64,000 nucleotides of DNA. Source: Bathymodiolus brooksi. Taxonomy: Eukaryota; Mollusca; Bivalvia; Mytilida; Modiolidae. The DNA is taken from the NCBI GenBank assembly GCA_963680875.1, contig OY804579.1:84185095-84249094 (forward strand), in the 5' to 3' direction. Under the pieces are notes generated by a model. The model had not been told where the DNA came from. It did no database searches and worked only from the letters and a program-made list of their open reading frames with translations. How positions within the stretch are numbered: the first letter of the stretch is position 1; each line of letters begins with the position of its first letter. The position numbers and the translations under genes are program-made. Positions 55,148 through 64,000 of this stretch are shown here, one piece after another.

Positions 55148-58100
55148 TTATACTGAAAAACGACCAGTATCTTTAATATATCTTTGAATAATTAAAAATA
55201 TTTCACAATTTGTTTCATCTGATAGAAAATCATTTCCAAATAACAAAGTATCAACATTTATTTCTACCCCGTTCATATTCAGCATTGCCAATGACGATAA
55301 CATTTTATTTCTATATACAATATAACGATTACAAAATAGCAAATAATGATCCGCATTTTCATTTTGGTATCCACATATACAGTTTGGATTTGAAATTAAA
55401 TTAGTACTATACAAGTCTTCTTTCAATGAACTACATTTGTTTCTTATCCTCGTGTGTAATACACTAAGATATCTATTACCACATGAAAAGTGTGCGGATT
55501 TTTTCACATTTTGAAAATATATCTGACGGATTTTTTACTTAAAATGAGCTAAAATAGGGATTTGTCGGATATTAAGATCCAACGTATTCCACAGCTTAAT
55601 AGTTGAAGGAAAAAAAGATTGTTGAAGAAGTGCAAGTCTGTTTACTTGTTGACTTATATTTTGACTGTTACGTAAATAATAATTTGAAGTTTCAGAAACT
55701 GTAGGTGGTATTAAATCTGATAAATATTCAGGTGCCAGATTATTATAAATTTTGTAAAATAATGTGAGATTTTTAACTTCTCTCTTTACTTTCAATTTAT
55801 CCCATCCCGTTTCTTTGTAAATAGATGCTATACTAGCGTAACTGGGAAAACCACAAACAATACGAGCGGCTTCAGTTTGCACTTTTTCTAAACGATTTGA
55901 ATTGAATTGGCCACAATTAAACCAAACTTCAGACGCATATTCTAAAATTGGCCTTATAAATGTTAAATAGATTTTTTCAAGATAGTTTCGTTTAAGTTTA
56001 AATTTAAGTTTTCTTAATACATTTATTTGTTTAGAAGATTTTTCTATAAGTTTATCAATATGTTTGGTCCACTTACAGTCATTACTAAAAATAACACCTA
56101 AATGTTTATGCAATTCAACATCTCTTATTGAAGCACCCTCAAAGTCAAAATTGAAATAAAGTTTTGTGTCTCTAGAACTGAAGACCATAATTTCAGTTTT
56201 ATTTTGATTGAATTTGACTAACCAACGTTTTGACCAATCTTTTAGGTAAGCTAAATCTAAATTTACCATGTCTCGTAAAGAATCTTTGTCATTTGCAATG
56301 TGCCCAATCGATGTATCATCTGCAAATAATCTACCTAAACCAGTCATACCATCTGCAATGTCATTTATAAATACCAAAAATAATAACGGCCTAAAACCGA
56401 CCCTTGAGGCACCCCTGCTTTAAGCTGACCAATGTTTGATAGATCATCTTTTATCACAACTCTTTGTGTGCGGTTTGATAAGTAACTTTTTAACCAGATA
56501 AGCAAATTGTCCCCTATACCATATCTTTCCAATTTGAGTAAAAGCCCTTTTATCCACACAGTGTCGAAAGCTTTACTTATATCGGCAAACGTTACACTTG
56601 TAAATTGCTTACTGTCTAGAGCTAGTAAAATTCTATGATATAACTCTACAAGTTGATGGGTAGTAGAGCAACCTGGTAAAAAACCTGACTGAAATTTACA
56701 CAATAATTTATTTCCCTGTAAATGATTAAAAATATGTTTAAAAACTATTTTTTCTAAAAGTTTACTAACACAGGAAAGCAATGAGACTGGTCTATAATTA
56801 GAAGGGAATGATTTGTCTCCTGCTTTGAATAAAGGAATGACATGGGCTAATTTCCAATCTGTTGGGAAAATATTTTGATGGAGAGATTTATTAAACAACA
56901 TGCATAATGGTTTTGAAATTTGAACTTTTACTGCAATAAGCATCTTGTTACTTATGATATCCGGTCCAACAGCTTTATTAGCATCCAAAGTGGAAATCAT
57001 ATCCAAAATATCTTGCTCACTCACTATTATTTGCGAGAGAACATTTTTACACCTAACTTCAAAAGGGGGTAGGTCTTTATTTCTGTCATTTAGATCAGAA
57101 ACAGAGCAAAAGTGTCTATTCAATATACCAGCTTTTTCGAAACAATCGTAAGATAAATTAAAATTATTATCACGATCTCTAAGAGGTGGCATAGTATTCG
57201 CAGAACGTTCGTTTTTTATTAACATATGTATCGTTTTCCAATACATCTTGCTATCAGTAGTTTTAAGTTCGTCTAGATTTTCGTTAATATTTGCATAAAA
57301 TAATTCTTTTGCCTGCTTTTTTAAGTTATTAACTCGATTACGTTGTTGTTTGTACTGTTTTTCGGCAGAAACAGTTTTAGTTCTTAAAAACGCTTTTCGA
57401 AGCCTATCTCGTCTTCGAGATTCCCGGCGGAAATTTGAATCAAACCACATTTTGTCATCTGTTCGGATAGTTACTTCCCTTGTTGGTATACATTCTTTGG
57501 CTATAGTTAAAAAGGCATCGGTAAAATTTGAGCAAGCATTATTGACATCTAATTCATCGTTTATCAATTTCTCCCAGTTTGTATCAATAATTTTTTGTTT
57601 CATTAAAGTATAATCTCCCCTTTTGTAATCCCAAATAGTACGTTGATAAGTTTTCTGATTAGAAAACCCACACTTAAAGGTGACATAAGTTCCATCGTGA
57701 TCACTGATTTGTCGATCAATTTCTATTGTATCTGAATGGATGACCTGTATTGAATCAGTAATCAAAATAGGATCTAATAGTGAAATATTACCTGTATGTT
57801 TATCAAAATGTGTTGGTTTGTCAATTATATTAAAAAGACCGTTGACCACGACAATATCATTTATTGTTGTCGGTAGATTTACCATAAATTTTTTATTTAA
57901 GTCACCAAGGCAAATAATATGGCTATTCTCATCAAGTGCTTGTTTTAACATTAAGTCAAAAAATTGCCAATAAAACGTATGTGATTGTAGCTCTGACCTA
58001 TAATTAATATTAATCAAGATAGGGTGAACTTTAGTTTTTAATTCAAACCACATACTCTCTACGTGTTCATGTTCTAAGTCAACACGCCGCAGTATATTTA

Positions 58101-58488
58101 TATTACTCTTATGATACATAATTATTCCACCTCCGTGTGAATTTCTGTCTTTTCTAAAAGGTACATCAAAACCACTGATAGCAATATCATCATCGGTTAT
58201 TTGATTATTTAAATGCGTCTCTGTAAAAAATACTATGTCAAACTCTTCAATTAAATTAGTTATATAGTTAATTTTATTTCTTAGACTTCTAATATTACCA
58301 TGATATATTGACAAAACACTTTCGATCAAATCAGGTATGCCTCCAGGCCCCGGGTTCAATTCAATGTCTCCAGCTAACAAAAGCAAATGGATGACCAGTA
58401 AGGTAATCACAATAACATCATAATTAATTAATGACATGGCATGTACATATTTAAAAATATTACGAAATTTATTATCGACAGATGCCAT
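55148..58488 (-). pseudogene. CR1-like LINE polyprotein with 2A motif (LINE-2)
   Basis: From ATG 58,488: a hydrophobic stretch then LLLLAGDIELNPGP (residues 35-48), which fits the D-(V/I)-E-x-N-P-G-P consensus of 2A ribosome-skipping peptides. Skipping would cut between Gly47 and Pro48. Then an AP-endonuclease domain (TETHLN, GGGIIMY, GDLN, SDHDG), reverse transcriptase ([27 protein letters not shown]) and a C-terminal CxCG...H...C element (ICGYQNENADHYLLFC). A frameshift near 56,375, just after the GVPQGSVLG motif, and an in-frame TAA at 55,535-55,537 break it. The upstream region and 3' end of the element could not be delimited. Confidence 0.85.
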
Positions 58489-58993
58489 GTATCTGTGTAA
58501 AAAAAGTTACAGAATGTACATGATTCATTACTCTAAAGGACGCTAAAGTTTCTTTGGATAAAATAACGCAACAAATTCAGAATGGAGTATCAAACGTTTG
58601 TTTTTACTACCAGAAAAGGTAAAAAGTCCATTTCTTTATGCCTAAATGGCTTCCAATTTAGACTGTATTTGCACGGATAGTTTTGGATGTGAGAAGCATT
58701 CTTTTTACAAAGAAGCGATAAAGAAAACATAATTTTTCCTACTTAAAAAATGGATTGGAAAAATGAGTGTACTGTCGGCTGTTTGGTGTAGCTGTGTAAG
58801 TCTGTTTTACGTGGCGTTTGAAAACTGTCGGTAACCTGATTGACGTGCTAAATTTGTATTTATTAACAATCAACTAACATTTATGCTTTATTACTCTTAC
58901 ATTTCAAACAAAACGGAAAACAGTGTACTAGGTGATGATGCCATATGCATATAAGATTGATTTTTAATGGCATATTTTGTCTTTTGTAGAAAA
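58489..58993. other. No gene recognised
   Basis: AT-rich stretch between the LINE and the C2H2 ORF; a possible acceptor (TTTTGTCTTTTGTAG) lies at 58,976-58,989. Confidence 0.4.
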
Positions 58994-59116
58994 ATGGAGA
59001 GCGGGTACCTATGCTATTATTGCAATGAAAAATTCGATTTATTCAAAGACATATTCAACCACCTCATTGAGAAACATAATGCAGAAACATTTTATGAATT
59101 GTATGAAATAGGTTAA
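58994..59116 (+). CDS. Short C2H2 zinc-finger ORF or exon
   Basis: 40 residues starting MESGYLCYYCNEKF, with a complete C2H2 pattern C-x2-C-x12-H-x4-H (Cys7, Cys10, His23, His28). A pyrimidine-rich acceptor lies immediately before the ATG, so this may be the last exon of a gene. The layout resembles the first finger of the LTR ORF at 32,718 but the sequence differs. Confidence 0.45.
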   Translation: MESGYLCYYCNEKFDLFKDIFNHLIEKHNAETFYELYEIG

Positions 59117-59929
59117 ATTTCCTCGGGTTTGGCGGAAGAAAATAGTGGCGAACGAATTAGAAAGATAATTTGATCTCTATAGATCACTCAAACTAACCCT
59201 CTTCCCCGAAATTCAATGGTCTACTCATTACAGCTACATTAGGTGGAAAATAAATGAGACAAATTCATGTAAGGAAATGAACTATATTTAATCAAATTAA
59301 TGAAAAGAAACGACTTCATCTTAAGCTTAAAACAAGGTTATAACATGGAGCATACGCTCGAACCAATTTCAGTTTCAAGATGGCCTTTATCGCCGATTTA
59401 GGCGGAATTTTTAGATTCATCACTGATGTATGCTACGGCTCAAGGAAGCAATGCCTGCCTTGAATGTGATATTCTTGGTATTTGCAGTAAATGAAAATTA
59501 GCAGTAATACGACATCTGAAACTGCTGTAGCATAATCTACCCGGTATGTCATTGTTAATGCTTTAAAGTTTGGATTTCTGCTTTTTAGCAAGATTAACCA
59601 AAGCCAACATGATCCAGCAATTTGAATTCCTTTGCAATTTACTGAACATTTAATATATAATTCGATGCCAGGTAGCGTTAGTTATATTCGACGATCTTAA
59701 AATAATTTCTTTTATAGTTCATTGCCTTCATTAGTGCATCATAAAAGTATGAATAAAGCACCAAATACTTCTAAACAGTACCTTCTGGCACGTCAAACAT
59801 TCTTCAGACGACACTGTAAACAGACTTACAGTTGTCAAATTGGACGACGTCAAACAGCTTACATTGAATATAAGTAGTATATGGGTACGGACAAAACAGT
59901 ATTTGTGGTGGAGCGATGCGATGGAGCTA
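59117..59929. other. No gene recognised
   Basis: Non-repetitive stretch with short frames only; likely intergenic or upstream of the promoter-like patch. Confidence 0.4.
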
Positions 59930-60260
59930 CCGGAAGTGACCGGAACTCACGTGACCAGAAATATTTTCTGCGTATGCGCAACCAATTCCCGCGCTTTTCC
60001 CTCACTATAGAAGTAGTACAAAATGTACAGTAGTACAAGTACCATGGCTACCGGAAGTGACCAAAGGTCACGTGACTCCTTCGGGGTTTCCTTGGGTGTG
60101 CGCATTGGCAACCATAAGTTGCGTAATATCCGCCCTAGTGGAGCGTTTTGACCGGAAGTGACGTTATGAAACGTCACCCGTAGTGACCGAAGGGGTGTGC
60201 GCATGCGCAACCGAAAGTTGCGCAATATCCGCCGTAGTGGGGCCTTTTGACCGGAAATAC
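59930..60260. promoter_or_regulatory. Promoter-like patch: repeated ETS, E-box/CRE, NRF1 sites
   Basis: Three similar modules: CCGGAAGTGAC (59,930), CACGTGAC (59,949), TATGCGCAACC (59,973); then CCGGAAGTGAC (60,051), CACGTGAC (60,069), TGCGCATTGGCAACC (60,099); then CCGGAAGTGACGTTATGAAA with ACGTCAC (60,152-60,177) and TGCGCATGCGCA (60,198-60,209). A fourth CCGGAA is at 60,251. CCGGAAGT is the ETS core, CACGTGAC an E-box, TGACGT half a CRE, GCGCATGCGC the NRF1 site; these cluster in housekeeping promoters. GC content is clearly above the flanks. The gene it drives is not visible. Confidence 0.6.
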
Positions 60261-60714
60261 AGTCAACACCCATAGGGCTTCCCCTGGAAGTTGGGGGTGT
60301 TCTCTAGGGCGTCCGCGTCTATCGTTTTCTTGCCCTGGATATCTGCCCCTTTCCCGCCATTCTATTTTCATATAATATAATATATTTCAATAATGGTTTT
60401 CACCTACAGTGTTTTCGGATATGTTCGCTATGTACTCCAAGTTGTCTATCACGTCTGCATTCTCACTGTGGTATTTCTAAGAGTCAAATGAATGAAATGG
60501 GAAATTTGATCCTTACTTGCATAGTCCCTAGCAGAAAAAAAACTATTCCAGGATCATTCATCTCAATTTTGTAAAACAATGTATATACATGTATAGAGGG
60601 AGGAGGAGAAGGGCGGCGGCTGCGACGGAAGAAGAAGAGGAGGAGGAAGGCGGCGGAAGAGCAGGAGGAGGAGGGCTCTTTGGGTGTAATTATGACTAAC
60701 ACATTTCAACTTGC
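60261..60714. other. Stretch with purine-rich microsatellite
   Basis: Holds a GGA/GGC/GAA-rich tract (60,594-60,680). The minus-strand frame across it is only Ser/Pro/Arg low-complexity. No gene seen. Confidence 0.5.
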
Positions 60715-63700
60715 CTTTCTTCCATATTTTTCATATCTTTTCACTATTTAACTTACCTTTCTTTCATCTTTTTCATATCTTTTCACTATTCAACTTGCCT
60801 TTCTTCCATATTGTCCATATCTTTTCACATTTCAACTTGAATTTCTTCCATTTTTTCCATATCATTTCACAATTTTCTTCGGTATTTTTCATATCATTTC
60901 ACAATTTTCTTCCATATTTTCCATATCTTTTTACTATTCAACTTATCTTTCTTCTGTATTTTCCAAATCTTTTCACTATTCAACTTGGGTTTCTTCCATA
61001 TTTTCCATATCTTTTCACTATTCAACTTACCTTTCTTCCATATTTTCCCCATCTTTTCACTTTTCAATATACTTTTCATCCATATATTCCATATCATTTC
61101 ACATTTCATCCATATTTGCCATATCATTTCACAATTTTCTTCTGTATTTTCCAAATCTTTTCACTATTAGATTTATATTTCTTTTATAATTTCCATATCT
61201 TTTCACTAATTTCTTCTGTATTTTCCATATCATTTCACAATTTTCTTCTGTATTTTCCATATTTTTCCAAATCTTATCACTATTCAACCTACTTTTCTTC
61301 CGTATTTTCCATATCTTTTTCACAATTCAACCTACTTTTCTTCCATATTTTCCAAATCATTTCACTATTTTCTTCCATATTTTCCATATCTTTTCATAAT
61401 TCAACATGGCTTTCTTCCATAATTTCCATGTCTTTTCACTAATGAACTTACTTTTCTTCTGTATTTTCCATATTATTTCACTATTCAACCTACTTTTCTA
61501 GTACATGACGTTATAAAACATTTCATTTTCCAGTACCTTTTCAAATCGCAACATTTAAAATGGAACGTTACTTGCTTTTCTAGCACATGACGTTATAAAG
61601 CATTTCATTTTCCCGTACTTTTTTCTCGTACTTTTTCAAACCGCAACGTTTGAATTGCAACGTTACTTGCTTTTCTAGTACATGACATTATAAAACATTT
61701 CATTTTCCCGTACTTTTTTCCCGTACTTTTTCAAACGCAACGTTTGAATTACAACGTTTGAAATATCAGTTAGTTGTTTTTCTAGTACATGACGTTATAA
61801 AAATTTCATTTTCCCGTGCTTTTTTCTCTATTTTTTCACTATTCAACTTACTTTTCTTCTGTATTTTCCCTATCTTTTCTCTATTCAACTGACTTTTCTT
61901 CTGTACAAGCGTATTTTCCATTTCTTTTCATTATTCAACTTACTTTTCTTCCATAATTTCCATACGTTTTCACTATTCAACTCACTTTTCTTCTGTATTT
62001 TCCAAATCTTTTCACTATTCTACTTACTTTTCTTCCATAATTTCCATATCATTTCACTATTCAAATTACTTTTCTTCTATATTTTCTATATCATTTCACT
62101 ATTCAACCTATTTTTCTTGCATAATTTCCATGTCTTTTCATAATTCATCTTACTTTTCTTCCATATTATCCATATCTTTTTACTTTTCCGCTTACTTTTC
62201 TTCCATATTGTCCATAACTTTTCACTTTTCAACTTACTTTTCTTCCATATTTTCAATATCATTTCACTATTCAACTTACTTTTCTTCGATATTTTCCATA
62301 TCTTTTCACTTTTCAACTTGCCTTTCTTCAATATTTTCCATATCATTTCACTCTTCAACCCACTTTTCTTCCATATTTTCCATATCTTTTCGCTATTCAA
62401 CTTACCTTTCTTCCATATTTTCCATATCTTTTCACTATTCAACTAGCCTTTCTTCCATATTTTCCATATCTTTTCACATTTCAACTTGCCTTTCTTCCAT
62501 ATTTTCCATATCATTTCACAATTTTCTTCCGTATTTTTCATATCATTTCACAATTTTCTTCCATATTTTTCATATCTTTTCACTATTCAACTTACATTTC
62601 TTCAGTATTTTCCAAATCTTTTTACTATTCGACTTACTTTTCTTCCATTTTTTCCATATCATTTCACAATTCAACCTACTTTTCTTCTTCATTTTCCATA
62701 TCTTTTCACCATTCAACTTACTTTTTTTCTGTATTTTCCAAATCTTTTCACTATTCAACTTACCTTTCTTCCATATTTTCCTATCTTTTCACTTTTCAAC
62801 TTACTTTTCTTCCATATTTACCATATCATTTCACATTTCATCCATATTTTCCATATCATTTCACAATTTTCTTCTGTATTTTCCAAATCTTTTCACTATT
62901 CAGCTTATCTTTCTTTCATAATTTCCATATCTTTTCACTAGTTTCTTCTGTATTTTCCATATCATTTCATAACTTTCTTCTTTATTTTTCATATCTTTTC
63001 ACTATTCAACTGATTTTTCTTCCATAATTTCCATATCTTTTCACTATTCAACTTACTTTTCTTCCATATTTTCAAAATCAATTCACTATTCAACTTACTT
63101 TTCTTCCATAATTTCCATATCTTTTCACTATTCAACTTACTTTTCTTCTGTATTTTTCATGTCTTTTCACTATTCAACTTACTTGTCTTCCATATTTTTC
63201 ATATCTTTTCACAATGTTCCTCCATATTGTCCAAAACTTATCACTATTCGACTTATCTTTCTTCCATATTTTCCATATCATTTCACATTTCAACTTACTT
63301 TTCTTCCATATTTTCCATATCATTTCACAATTCAACCTACTTTTCTTCTGCATTTTCCATATCATTTCACAATGTTCTTCTGTATATTCCATATTTTTCC
63401 AAATCTTATCACTATTAAACCTACTTTTCTTCCGTATTTTCCATATCTTTTTCACAATTCAACCTACTTTTCTTCCATATTTTCCAAATCATTTCACTCT
63501 TTTCTTCCATATTTTCGCTATCTTTTCACTTTTCAACTTACTTTTCTTCCATATTTTCCATATCATTTCACATTTCATCCATATTTTCCAAATTTTTTCA
63601 CTATTCAACTTATTTTTCTTTCATAATTTTCATATCTTTTAACTATTTTCTTCTGTATTTTCCATATCATTTCACAATGTTCTTCCTTATTTTTCATATC

Positions 63701-64000
63701 TTTTCACTATTCAACTGACTTTTCATCCATAATTTCCATATCTTTTCACTATTCAACTTACTTTTCTTCTGTATTTTCAATGTCTTTTCACTATTCAGCT
63801 TGCTTTTCTTTCATATTCTTCATATATTTCACAATTTTCTTCCATATTGTTCAAAACTTATCACTATTCGACTTGTCTTTCTTCCATATTTTCCATATCA
63901 TTTCACATTTCAACTTACTTTTCTTCCATATTTTCCATATCATTTCACAATTCAACCTACTTTTCTTCTTCATTTTCCATATCATTTCACAATTTCTTCT
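60715..64000. repeat. 42-bp satellite array
   Basis: Tandem repeat of TTTTCTTCCATATTTTCCAT + ATCTTTTCACTATTCAACTT + AC (42 bp) with many variants, including a shorter form lacking the TTCAACTTAC part. Because 42 is a multiple of three, long open frames rich in Phe, His, Ile and Ser arise on the plus strand and Lys/Trp/Ile frames on the minus; these are not genes. Continues beyond the window. Confidence 0.92.
61495..61835. repeat. Second repeat family inside the satellite
   Basis: Four copies of a unit starting CTAGTACATGACGTTATAAA at 61,498, 61,580, 61,675 and 61,782 (82, 95, 107 bp apart), with CATTTCATTTTCCCGTACTT and GCAACGTT words. Flanked on both sides by the 42-bp satellite. Confidence 0.8.

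Noticed and set aside
60484..60702. Ser/Pro/Arg-rich minus-strand frame
   Set aside because: Direct translation of the purine-rich microsatellite.
60711..63642. Long open frames rich in Phe, His, Ile and Ser (for example 60,711-61,442 and 62,130-62,921)
   Set aside because: They are translations of the 42-bp satellite, open in several frames on both strands because the period is a multiple of three.

Overview
The window looks like an AT-rich, intron-containing animal genome, most likely a bivalve mollusc. Reasons: a spliced P2X7-type C-terminal exon, CR1-like LINEs carrying 2A-type NPGP motifs, a tRNA-headed SINE, a dispersed repeat of a kind I recall from molluscs (41.76-41.89 kb), and dense nested transposons. 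No bacterial operon, origin, rRNA or true tRNA gene was seen. The species call is inference.

Left part (1-37.2 kb): a tandem array of about 2.9-kb units (nine, partly broken). Each complete unit carries, in order: a small basic 55-codon ORF (+), a ~1 kb tract with conserved minus-strand open frames, a RING-H2 gene (-), an inverted AT-rich motif, a ~1 kb tract with CCAAT-containing repeats, and a Fic (AMP-transferase-like) gene (-). A second module is inserted at 4.0-12.7 kb: mosaic repeats, one intact RING-H2 gene (+) and a 1215-bp tandem array of adenovirus-protease-like cysteine protease genes. RING-H2 (ubiquitin ligase), adenain-like protease (ubiquitin-like protease fold) and Fic (AMPylation) are all protein-modifying enzymes. 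Adenain-like proteases are typical of adenoviruses, Maverick/Polintons and adintoviruses, so the array may be an amplified fragment of an endogenous DNA-virus-like element; no polymerase, integrase, ATPase or capsid gene is visible. Most Fic and RING copies are broken, while the 55-codon ORF and three protease copies are open.

A 4.1-kb LTR retrotransposon (29,249-33,350) interrupts one unit with a 4-bp target duplication. It keeps one full LTR, a polypurine tract, a C2H2-finger ORF and the last codons of pol; the rest of pol is gone.

Middle (37,475-48,098): near-identical 86-bp inverted repeats abutting TTAA define a 10.6-kb DNA transposon. It holds two convergent spliced genes: a four-exon gene for a 123-residue acidic protein of unknown function (+), and a gene whose last exon encodes the C-terminal part of the P2X7 intracellular domain (-). 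A CR1-like LINE with PHD finger, endonuclease and reverse transcriptase is nested inside.

Right part (48.1-64 kb): a broken IS630/Tc1-type transposase gene split by a 3.87-kb DNA transposon (49,389-53,257) containing a SINE; a second CR1-like LINE with a clean 2A motif (55.1-58.5 kb); a short C2H2-finger ORF; a GC-richer promoter-like patch with repeated ETS, E-box/CRE and NRF1 sites (59.9-60.3 kb); and a 42-bp satellite running to the window end.
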